From: Oscillospiraceae bacterium
GTDB taxonomy: Bacteria > Bacillota > Clostridia > Oscillospirales > Acutalibacteraceae
Direction: 5' to 3'
Assembly (NCBI GenBank): GCA_025757685.1
Contig: CP107220.1
Span: forward strand, 583,501-647,500
Length of the DNA: 64,000 nucleotides
Position 1 is the stretch's first letter. Every line of letters begins with the position of its first letter. Below the pieces are notes generated by a model that was given only the letters and a program-made list of their open reading frames with translations, made no database searches and had not been told where the DNA came from. This document shows, in pieces, positions 1-7,315 of this stretch. The position numbers were made by a program, and so were the translations under genes.

Positions 1-28
1 GCCGAAAAACTTTCGGCGGTTTTTTTGT
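1..28 (+). terminator. Intrinsic terminator of an upstream gene
   Basis: A perfect 7-bp stem (GCCGAAA / TTTCGGC) with a 3-nt AAC loop is followed by GG and seven T residues. The gene it ends lies outside the window. Confidence 0.85.
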
Positions 29-152
29 ATCATTTGTCTATGAATTCTGCACATTTTGGAAAATAATAGACAAAAACAGAGAAAAATGTCTAAAAATATT
101 TTGGACATTACAAGTTGCACAGAAAATTTCTGCGGACAAATTTCTTTTTTGG

Positions 153-181
153 TTGTAATTGATAAACCGATTTGTTATAAT
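153..181 (+). promoter_or_regulatory. Sigma-A-type promoter of the GPH symporter gene
   Basis: TTGTAA at 153-158 and TATAAT at 176-181 are separated by exactly 17 bp, followed by a short leader with a GGGGGAG ribosome site at 201-207. Confidence 0.75.
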
Positions 182-212
182 ATTGCAGAAATATGACACA
201 GGGGGAGATCCA

Positions 213-2633
213 ATGGCAGAACAAACCGGCCTGAAAGCAAAAGCCACAGGCCTCATCGACAACATTAAGTACTACTGGACAGAACCGCCGAAAGGCAAGT
301 ATATGTCTTTCAAAGAGGTGGCTGCTTATTCCGTAGGCGGTATCGGCGCATACTTCTTGATTTCTATGGGCGCTGCGCTAGTCGTCTCTACCACAAATAT
401 GATCGTAGGCGGCGCAATCGGCGTTGCACCTATGGATATGTATGTGCTTTACCTGATTTCTACCTTGGCAAACATTCCGCTGACGGCGGTGCGTGCCAAC
501 ATGGTAGATAATACACGCGGTAAGGGCGGTAAATATCGTCCCTACCTGATTTCTATGGGTATTCCTACCGCCGTGATTTCCTTGGCGTATGTGTGGTTCC
601 CGTATGATTCTATGTATTCCTTATTCTCCGGTAAGATTATGGGGTACGAGGGCGGCTACATAGCTAAGTGCGTCATGGTATTGATCTTTAACTTGTTGCT
701 GCAGTTCTTCTTTAACTTCTTCCAGGATGCATATACCAACTTGATTCACGTGCTTTCTCCCAATACGCAGGAGAGAACGGATGTTTTGGCAATCAAGAGC
801 GTTGTGTATTCCTTAGCACCGTCTATCATCAATATCGTGCTGCCGTTGGTTGCGCAGTTTGCCACCAACAACGACCTGTATGATATTCGTGTGTATCGGA
901 TTTCTTACCCGGTGTTTGCCGTTCTCGGTATGGTGCTGACCATTATGGTTTATGCCAACACACAGGAAAAAATCGTGCAGGCTAAGACCCATACCATTCA
1001 GATTAGCTTTATTGACTCCTTTAAGGCAGTTGCCAAGAATAAGTATTTCTGGATTATTGCTTTGGCCGGATGGATTGGCTTCTTGGAGAGTGCATACGGC
1101 AATATTTTGACCTGGTCTTATAACTACGGTCATACCTGCAGTGGCGGTACATTCGCCTTGATTCAAACCTTGACCGGTAACGCTTCTTTGTGGGGTATGT
1201 TATTGGCCCCCATTTGTATTCGCAAGTGGGGCAAGAAGAAGGTACTGATTGCCGTAAACTTTGCAAACATTGTTTGTATTCTTTCTATGATTATCAATAT
1301 GCGCAGCATTTGGTGGCTGTTTATCTGCGTGTACTTTAACTGGTTGGTTGGTGCATTTGAACAGATTACCACACCTGCCATTCAGGCAGATATTCGTGAC
1401 TATCAGCAGTATCGTTCCGGTGAGCGTATTGACGGTATGTTTGCAACCGTGCTGACCATTGGTAATATCGTAACATTGCTGACCTCTGCCGTTCTGCCTG
1501 CTGTGTATCAGAGATACGGCGTGTATGAGGGCAACGGCTACAAAAACTCCTTTGATATTTTGGATGTAAACAACGGCGACCCGGACTTGCTGTACAAGCT
1601 GATGAGCGTGCTGATTATTATGGCTGCCGTGGGTGCATTCCTGAATATGGCGCCTTACTTCTTCTATGATTTTAATGAGAAGAAGCAAAAGAGCGTAATC
1701 CGCGTGTTGCAGGTGCGTTCTCTGTTTGAGGACTTTGGCAACAAGGCGCTGAATAATCACCAGATTGTTGAAGCCATTGATATGGTAAACAACGCCCGTG
1801 AAATGGCTGTTGCTACACCTAAGACCGTAGATAAGAGCAGCTATCGCAATATCAGCGATAAGGCAGAGCGTAAGGCTGCCAAAAAGCAGTATCGTGCTGA
1901 TTTGGAATACAATGAGGAAATTGAGATTTCTCAGTTCGTCTGCAAAGAGCTGGATAAGTTCGGCCTGCCTGTAACGCAGCATCAGGTTGCGGAGTATTCT
2001 AAGGTATATGCGCTGGGTCTGGACGGCATTAAGTCTGCTGATTTGGCAGAGCTGCGTCGGGAGCTGGCTGCTGCGAAGGCTATGCCGAAGGATACGGAAG
2101 ATGAGAAAGAAATCCGTAGTTTCTCTATTGAAATTGCTAAGAAAAAGATTTCTGCCAAGAAGGCACACGATAAGTATTACGGCACCGTAAAAGAATTCGT
2201 TTCTCCGGATATGGAGGCACTGACCGAGCTGTTCAATCGTGAGGACGACCTGGACGCGCGTATTGCTGAATTGGTTGAGGCCAAGGAAGTTGCCCGCAAG
2301 GCGAGGGACTTGGATAAGGTTCGTGAGTTGCGTGCTGAAATTAAGAATGTACAGGCACAGCGTAAGTCTGTATTGGCAAAATCTAAGGCTTTGCAGGACG
2401 AGTTTGCACGCTTTAACCGTGCGGCGAAGCCCTACAATGACGCACAGAAGCTGCTGGTACAGGAAGAGAATTACAAGCACTTTGACGAAATTGCCGCTTT
2501 GTATGATGAAGCAAAGGCTGCCGCTGCTGAGGAAGACAAGCAGAAGGAAGCTCGCTTAGCTGAGAAGCGTGCAGAGGAAGAGGCAGAACTGGCTCGCCGC
2601 AAGGCCGAGAAGGCTGCCAAGAAGCGTAAGTAA
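213..2633 (+). CDS. GPH-family sugar:cation symporter with long charged C-terminal cytoplasmic tail
   Basis: A major-facilitator protein of the glycoside-pentoside-hexuronide:cation symporter type, expected to import a sugar or glycoside across the inner membrane. The ATG at 213 is chosen because GGGGGAG lies 5-6 bases upstream; an in-frame TTG/ATG extension further upstream overlaps the promoter. Residues 1 to about 490 are about 12 hydrophobic helices; the loop reading RGKGGKYRPYL matches the family's loop signature. Residues of about 490-806 are soluble, rich in Lys, Glu and Ala, predicted helical/coiled coil, and end in a KKRK-like basic tip. Usual GPH proteins are 450-500 residues, so about 316 residues are extra. 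Codon use (CGT, GGT, TTG) looks closer to ribosomal protein genes here than to its neighbours, suggesting strong expression. The substrate is not determinable. Confidence 0.85.
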   Translation: MAEQTGLKAKATGLIDNIKYYWTEPPKGKYMSFKEVAAYSVGGIGAYFLISMGAALVVSTTNMIVGGAIGVAPMDMYVLYLISTLANIPLTAVRANMVDNTRGKGGKYRPYLISMGIPTAVISLAYVWFPYDSMYSLFSGKIMGYEGGYIAKCVMVLIFNLLLQFFFNFFQDAYTNLIHVLSPNTQERTDVLAIKSVVYSLAPSIINIVLPLVAQFATNNDLYDIRVYRISYPVFAVLGMVLTIMVYANTQEKIVQAKTHTIQISFIDSFKAVAKNKYFWIIALAGWIGFLESAYGNILTWSYNYGHTCSGGTFALIQTLTGNASLWGMLLAPICIRKWGKKKVLIAVNFANIVCILSMIINMRSIWWLFICVYFNWLVGAFEQITTPAIQADIRDYQQYRSGERIDGMFATVLTIGNIVTLLTSAVLPAVYQRYGVYEGNGYKNSFDILDVNNGDPDLLYKLMSVLIIMAAVGAFLNMAPYFFYDFNEKKQKSVIRVLQVRSLFEDFGNKALNNHQIVEAIDMVNNAREMAVATPKTVDKSSYRNISDKAERKAAKKQYRADLEYNEEIEISQFVCKELDKFGLPVTQHQVAEYSKVYALGLDGIKSADLAELRRELAAAKAMPKDTEDEKEIRSFSIEIAKKKISAKKAHDKYYGTVKEFVSPDMEALTELFNREDDLDARIAELVEAKEVARKARDLDKVRELRAEIKNVQAQRKSVLAKSKALQDEFARFNRAAKPYNDAQKLLVQEENYKHFDEIAALYDEAKAAAAEEDKQKEARLAEKRAEEEAELARRKAEKAAKKRK

Positions 2634-2657
2634 TCAAAAAGTAAACCCTACATAACG

Positions 2658-2706
2658 AAAACCCCATTTCCGCATAGGATAAACTATGACAGGAAATGGG
2701 GTTTTT
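2658..2706 (+). terminator. Intrinsic terminator after the symporter gene
   Basis: A 14-base arm AAAACCCCATTTCC at 2658-2671 pairs with GGAAATGGGGTTTT at 2692-2705, forming a strong stem with a T-run. The next gene starts immediately at 2707, so its expression may depend on read-through or an undetected promoter in the loop. Confidence 0.8.
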
Positions 2707-2925
2707 ATGATGATATATGAGATCAAGGTTGGTTCTGTGACCAACGCACAAAGGGGGGCCAAGCTGCTGAAAAATGCGGGTTACCGTGTGTTTGTACACA
2801 AGCAGCTGCGCCCCAGCCCGGCGGACGGATGCGGGTATCTGTTACGGCTGGAGGACGGCGATGGGGAGGCGCTGGAACTGCTACGGCAGCATGGGGTGCG
2901 GATCACCGGGGTGGAGCAGCTATGA
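2707..2925 (+). CDS. DUF3343 protein (putative Se/S carrier-like)
   Basis: A 72-residue protein resembling the DUF3343 family, described as putative selenium/sulfur carrier-like proteins. It has a short beta-alpha fold and the CGYLLRL segment that matches the family's Cys-Gly-x-x-Leu-Arg motif. The tandem ATG codons at 2707/2710 sit just after a terminator T-run. Its stop overlaps the start of the cysteine desulfurase (ATGA), a pairing seen often in Clostridia, which suggests it receives or presents persulfide or selenide from that enzyme. That role is inferred; no experiment is implied. An alternative start at 2686 lies inside the terminator hairpin and is less likely. Confidence 0.7.
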   Translation: MMIYEIKVGSVTNAQRGAKLLKNAGYRVFVHKQLRPSPADGCGYLLRLEDGDGEALELLRQHGVRITGVEQL

Positions 2926-4049
2926 TTTATTTAGACAATGCGGCCACCACCTATCCCAAGCCGTTTTCCGTGCTGGAGACGGTGTACCGGGCCAATCGTA
3001 AGTATGCGTATAACAGTGGGCGTGGCGGCTATCGGGAGTCTGTGCAGACGGCAGAAAAGATTTTTGCTGTGCGGGACTGCCTGGGCCGCTTTTTTCATTG
3101 CCCGGAGCAGAATATTGTGTTTACCAACAATTGCACGACTGCAGTGAATACGGCACTGAAAGGACTGCTGAAGCCCGGGGATCATGTGCTGATCTCCGCC
3201 TTGGAGCATAATGCGGTGTTTCGACCCATCTACAAGCTGGCCCGGGAGGGGCGTATCACCTACGACCTGGTGCCGTATCACCCGGACCCGGACCGCTTTT
3301 TACAGAATATCCGGGCACTGGAGCAGCCCAATACGGCGATGGTGGCCATGCTCCATGCTTCCAATGTGTTTGGGGTGGTACACCCGCTGGGGCTTGTTGG
3401 CGACTACTGTCACCGCAAGGGCTGGCTCTTTGTGGTAGACGCCGCTCAAAGCGCAGGCATTTTGCCTATTGATATGCAGGCAATGCATATTTCCGCCCTG
3501 TGCGCCCCGGGGCATAAAAGTCTGTTCGGCACCATGGGCACCGGCGTGCTGGCGCTGGCTGACGGCATTTCACCGGACAGCCTGACCGAAGGGGGTACCG
3601 GCAGCCACTCCTTTGACCCGCAAATGCCGCCGGATCTGCCGGATCGGCTGGAGGCAGGAACGCTGAACAACCCGGGTATTCTCTCTCTGGGTGCCGGTGT
3701 GCGGTTTATTGAAAAGACCGGTCGGGCAGAAATACACGAGTACGAAATGCGCTTGACCCGATGGTTGTATGAGGAGTTGGCCGCCTGTCCGGGGATAAAG
3801 CTGTACACGCCCCCGGAGCATATTGGCGTGCCGGTGCTCAGCTTTAATGTGGACGACCGCACCTCGGAGGAGACAGCAGCTTATTTGGCTGCCCGGCAGA
3901 TCGCTGTGCGTGGCGGGTATCACTGCGCCCCTTGCGCCCATCGGTTTTTTGGTACGGATAAGCGGGGCACTGTGCGGATCAGTCCCGGCGTGTTTACCGG
4001 GATGAACGAATGTGAATATTTCCTGAATTCTGTAAAATTCCGGGAATAA
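2922..4049 (+). CDS. Cysteine desulfurase, aminotransferase class V (SufS/Csd-like)
   Basis: A PLP-dependent enzyme of 375 residues that removes sulfur (or selenium) from cysteine or selenocysteine to form an enzyme persulfide. Family marks: N-terminal YLDNAATT, SALEHNA near residue 90, the VDAAQSAG PLP-contact motif, the PLP-binding lysine in GHKSLFG (Lys199), and the catalytic cysteine in RGGYHCAP (Cys335). It starts with an ATG overlapping the stop of the DUF3343 gene, so both are translated together. The neighbour is not a SufU/IscU scaffold, so a general Fe-S role is less likely than supply to a dedicated acceptor. Confidence 0.9.
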   Translation: MIYLDNAATTYPKPFSVLETVYRANRKYAYNSGRGGYRESVQTAEKIFAVRDCLGRFFHCPEQNIVFTNNCTTAVNTALKGLLKPGDHVLISALEHNAVFRPIYKLAREGRITYDLVPYHPDPDRFLQNIRALEQPNTAMVAMLHASNVFGVVHPLGLVGDYCHRKGWLFVVDAAQSAGILPIDMQAMHISALCAPGHKSLFGTMGTGVLALADGISPDSLTEGGTGSHSFDPQMPPDLPDRLEAGTLNNPGILSLGAGVRFIEKTGRAEIHEYEMRLTRWLYEELAACPGIKLYTPPEHIGVPVLSFNVDDRTSEETAAYLAARQIAVRGGYHCAPCAHRFFGTDKRGTVRISPGVFTGMNECEYFLNSVKFRE

Positions 4050-4052
4050 CCC

Positions 4053-4081
4053 TTTATTTGACTTTCAAAGTATGTTACAAT
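4053..4081 (+). promoter_or_regulatory. Probable promoter of cdaA-cdaR
   Basis: TTTATT at 4053-4058, 17 bp, then TACAAT at 4076-4081 with an upstream TG (extended -10). A better -35 (TTGACT, 4058-4063) is badly spaced. Confidence 0.45.
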
Positions 4082-4117
4082 CAGTATAAGGAATTGTATA
4101 AGTGAGGATGTGAATGT

Positions 4118-4984
4118 ATGAGTGCCATCGGCGACTTCTTTAATAAGATACTCAGCGTGTTTTCCACCTTTGGCATTAGCGACGCACTGGATATTCTGTT
4201 TGTGGCCGTAATCATTTATGGCTGCATTCGCATTATTCGTGAAACGCGGGCAATGCAGTTGGCTAAGGGCATCTTGCTACTGCTGGTGATGTATGGCATT
4301 GTTAATTTGCTGCACATGGAGGCTTCCAGCTTTATCTTTAAGAGCATTTTTTCCAATATTTTGCTGCTGGCGGCTATTTTATTCAGTCCGGAGCTGCGGA
4401 ATATTTTGGAGCAGGTGGGTAAAGGCGCCACCGGTAAGAGCCTAAAGACGATCATTCACCCGGGAGTTGCCATTGATGTGGCGGAGATCGGCGACTGTAT
4501 TGAGGCCACTTGTAAGGCCTGCTCGGATATGAGCGACCAGCATGTGGGCGCCCTCATCGTGTTTGAGAACGAGACGATGCTGGGCGATATTATTGCCAGC
4601 GGCACGGAACTGCACGCCAAGGCCTCTCGCCAGTTGATTGAGAATGTGTTTTTCCCCAAATCACCGCTCCATGACGGCGCACTTGTGATTCGGGACGGGC
4701 GGCTGTACGCAGCCGGTTGTATTCTGCCTTTGACCAAAAAGAGCGTGTCCTCCGCCCTGGGCACCCGCCACCGTGCGGGTATCGGTTTGACGGAGCAGTC
4801 CGACGCTGTGGTGGTGATTGTCAGCGAGGAAACCGGTGCCATTTCCGTTGCTATAGGCGGTGTGCTGAACCACGATGTGTCTGACGGCGATCTGCGCGAT
4901 ATTTTGAAAACGGAATTTCTGCCCAGCGGTTCCTCCTCAGACGATAAAATTATCTCCCGTCTGGTAAGGAGGATGAAAAAATGA
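4118..4984 (+). CDS. cdaA: Diadenylate cyclase CdaA (c-di-AMP synthase)
   Basis: Membrane-anchored enzyme that condenses two ATP into cyclic di-AMP, a second messenger controlling potassium, osmolyte and cell wall homeostasis. Three N-terminal membrane helices (about residues 15-90) precede a DisA_N catalytic domain; the HDGALVI motif lies near residue 184 and GTRHRAG near residue 213, both nucleotide-binding signatures of the family. Length (288) is normal. GTGAGGA lies just upstream of the ATG. It overlaps the YbbR-domain gene by four bases, the standard cdaA-cdaR arrangement. The phosphoglucosamine mutase gene glmM, usually third in this operon, is missing here. Confidence 0.95.
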   Translation: MSAIGDFFNKILSVFSTFGISDALDILFVAVIIYGCIRIIRETRAMQLAKGILLLLVMYGIVNLLHMEASSFIFKSIFSNILLLAAILFSPELRNILEQVGKGATGKSLKTIIHPGVAIDVAEIGDCIEATCKACSDMSDQHVGALIVFENETMLGDIIASGTELHAKASRQLIENVFFPKSPLHDGALVIRDGRLYAAGCILPLTKKSVSSALGTRHRAGIGLTEQSDAVVVIVSEETGAISVAIGGVLNHDVSDGDLRDILKTEFLPSGSSSDDKIISRLVRRMKK

Positions 4985-6270
4985 GCGAACAGCAAAAGCC
5001 CAAAAAGCGCTTTTCTTTGCGCAAGCTGATCTATAATGACAAGAACTTAATTATTATTTCTCTGCTGGCGGCGGTGTGCATTTGGATTGCCACCTCGATG
5101 AATTTGTCACCGGAGACCACCAAGAATATTTCTGTTCCGCTGAAGATCGACTTTTCCGACACGGTGACGGAGGAGTTGGGATTTAAGTGCTACGGCGAGA
5201 GCAGTATGACGGTGAATGTGACCGTACGAGCCAAGAAGTACCTGGCTAAGGATATTTCTGCCGACGATTTGGATGTGAAGCTGCAAACCAGTTCGGTGAC
5301 CACCACCGGCATCCACGAGGTTCCCATCAGTGTCAGCGCCGGGGACAGCGGCGATTTTACCGTTGAGAGCTATTATCCTACTGTGTATACCGGATACTTT
5401 GATGTACCGGAGGAGCAGGAGATGGAAATTAAGCTGAATTACAACACGAAGGACTATGTGGCAGACGGCTTTGTGGCAGGGGAGAGCCTGCTCAACGAAC
5501 CGAATGTGGTGGTTAGCGGCCCCAAGACCTATGTTGCACGGGTCAGCAAGGTAGTAGCCGATGTGAATTTAAACGACAAGCTGTCGGAGACTGCCACCAT
5601 CAATATTGAGCCAAAGGCCGTGGATGTGTACGGTAACAAGGTGGACTACATTTCCCTGAATTACGGCGCAGAGAAGTTGACCTTGACCATACCGGTACTC
5701 AAGGTGAAGCAGTTGAGTACCCATGTGACCTTAACAGACGCGCCGGAGTCGGTAGATCTGTCTAAGATCAAGATTTATTACAGTACAGACAGCATTCGCG
5801 CCGGCGTACTGGCCGGAACGGATATTAAGGCGGCCGAGCTGGGCGAGGTGCACTTTACCGACCTGCGGGTAGGGGAAAACACCTTTACCTTTAACGCCAC
5901 CCAGCTGGAGGGAATCACCGTATTGGACGATACAGAGAAAGTCACCGTACGGGTGGTGGTGCCCTCGGATTACACCAGCAAGGACATTGATGTGTCTGCC
6001 GCCGGGGTTAAGCTGAACAATGTGCCGGCGGGCTACACTGCCAAGGTAACAGCGCTGAACAGCGACTCGGTGACCATCATCGGACCAAAAAGCGCCATTC
6101 GCGGACTAAAGGCCAAGAATGTGATGCTCTCTTGCGATCTGACCGCCAAGAAGGGCGAGAGCATTAAGACCGGCACCCGCCAACTGCCGGTGACCGTCAG
6201 CATTGCAAAGGCAGACGGCACCTGGGCCTACGGCACTTACCAGGCCACCGTGGAGCTGAGCAAAAAGTAA
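4981..6270 (+). CDS. cdaR: YbbR-domain protein CdaR, regulator of CdaA
   Basis: A 429-residue protein with one N-terminal membrane helix (about residues 20-40, IIISLLAAVCIWIA) and an extracytoplasmic part made of repeated YbbR domains (beta-rich blocks at roughly 50-130, 140-220, 230-320 and 330-425). In Firmicutes CdaR binds CdaA and modulates c-di-AMP synthesis from the outer face of the membrane. The start overlaps the cdaA stop (ATGA), implying translational coupling. Sequence conservation of YbbR repeats is low in general, so the identification relies on both topology and the cdaA neighbour. Confidence 0.9.
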   Translation: MSEQQKPKKRFSLRKLIYNDKNLIIISLLAAVCIWIATSMNLSPETTKNISVPLKIDFSDTVTEELGFKCYGESSMTVNVTVRAKKYLAKDISADDLDVKLQTSSVTTTGIHEVPISVSAGDSGDFTVESYYPTVYTGYFDVPEEQEMEIKLNYNTKDYVADGFVAGESLLNEPNVVVSGPKTYVARVSKVVADVNLNDKLSETATINIEPKAVDVYGNKVDYISLNYGAEKLTLTIPVLKVKQLSTHVTLTDAPESVDLSKIKIYYSTDSIRAGVLAGTDIKAAELGEVHFTDLRVGENTFTFNATQLEGITVLDDTEKVTVRVVVPSDYTSKDIDVSAAGVKLNNVPAGYTAKVTALNSDSVTIIGPKSAIRGLKAKNVMLSCDLTAKKGESIKTGTRQLPVTVSIAKADGTWAYGTYQATVELSKK

Positions 6271-6285
6271 AACCAAATACCAAAT

Positions 6286-6317
6286 ATAAAAAAGAGCGGC
6301 AGCCGAAAGGCTGCCGC
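6286..6317 (-). terminator. Terminator, mainly for the minus-strand E2/CoA-transferase operon
   Basis: Perfect 9-bp stem GCGGCAGCC / GGCTGCCGC with a GAAA loop (6296-6317). On the minus strand it is followed by a T-rich tract; on the plus strand only three T follow, so it could act weakly for cdaR too. Confidence 0.85.
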
Positions 6318-6364
6318 TTTGGCATACGCGCCAAAGGGGGTATGGCGTGTATGAAGGGGGCGGA

Positions 6365-7285
6365 TTATTTCCACTGCTTGAGCACTTCTGCATTGGCAAA
6401 GATCTCGTCCAGCTTGCGCATAAAGGGGATGATATCGCTGTAATCCAGCGCACGATGATCCATGGCGATGGTGATGGGCAGAATTTGGCGCACCGCAATG
6501 GTGTCGTTGCCCTGTGCGTCTGTGATTACGCAAGGACGCTTTTGGATAGAGTCAATGGCAAAGGCCGTGGTTTGGGGCGGAATGATCTCCAAGAGGGCAC
6601 AACTGCCCTTGTGTTCTCTATAAATAGAGCCTATGTTGGAGATGGTTGTGGTGCCCTGCTCAATATCTTTCTTGGTCAGGCGATCCGTGGTGGGGATGGA
6701 ATAATATTTTTTCTTCTCCGCACCGTGGAGCGTGGTGACCTTGTGGGCGCCGGTCTTGGAGCCGATCAGCCGCATTACCGTCTGTGCCACCTTGCCCTGT
6801 TTCAGTCGCTGCAAGGTGTTGTCCAGCGATACCTCGTACATGACCTCGTCCATGTTGGAATTGCGCGCCCGGCGCTCGGTGTCCACAATGGCGGCGGTCA
6901 TTTCGCTGAGGGTCTTATTTCCCATATCGCGCATGTTGACGGTCATCATCTGTCCGTCCGGCAGCAGCATGGGCATGGACACATCAATGTGGTCAAAATA
7001 TTTCAGGCACCCGCGCACCAGGCGGCGATTAAACAGCAGGTGTGTGTTCATGGACGGCGCTGCCTTCAACCCCTCGCAGATGATCTTCATCATCACGGTA
7101 TTCAGAGTGATCTTTTCCTCCCGGCTTTTGCAGTTGGCATTCAACGCTTTGACTACCGGCAAAATATCTGTTACATCTGCCTCGTACATCACGATGGCGT
7201 GGGGGATCTCTCGCCAGCTCTCTGTGGTCATGTTGGATACGATTTTGCGTGCAATGCCAAAGTGTTCTTCTTTTATCAGTGCCAT
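6365..7285 (-). CDS. Stand-alone E2-type acyltransferase catalytic domain (no lipoyl domain)
   Basis: A 306-residue protein matching the catalytic domain of 2-oxoacid dehydrogenase E2 acyltransferases, which share the chloramphenicol acetyltransferase fold. The catalytic motif is visible as DHRALD (His277, Asp281), a variant of the usual DHRxxDG. The N-terminal lipoyl domain and the peripheral-subunit-binding domain are absent: the protein begins directly in the catalytic fold. No E1 or E3 gene is nearby. It lies 30 bp downstream of the CoA-transferase in one operon, so it probably moves an acyl group between CoA and a small thiol, amine or hydroxyl acceptor. The substrate is unknown. Confidence 0.75.
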   Translation of the reverse strand: MALIKEEHFGIARKIVSNMTTESWREIPHAIVMYEADVTDILPVVKALNANCKSREEKITLNTVMMKIICEGLKAAPSMNTHLLFNRRLVRGCLKYFDHIDVSMPMLLPDGQMMTVNMRDMGNKTLSEMTAAIVDTERRARNSNMDEVMYEVSLDNTLQRLKQGKVAQTVMRLIGSKTGAHKVTTLHGAEKKKYYSIPTTDRLTKKDIEQGTTTISNIGSIYREHKGSCALLEIIPPQTTAFAIDSIQKRPCVITDAQGNDTIAVRQILPITIAMDHRALDYSDIIPFMRKLDEIFANAEVLKQWK

Positions 7286-7315
7286 TGGTTCTCCTTTTGC
7301 TTGGGTATTATATGA

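Noticed and set aside
1200..2480. Long minus-strand open frame opposite the symporter
   Set aside because: Composition follows the plus-strand codons, no ribosome site or family match; it is a shadow of the real gene.
2707..2925. Treating the small protein before the desulfurase as a SufE/SufU scaffold
   Set aside because: Length and motif fit DUF3343 better; no zinc-binding cysteine trio as in SufU.
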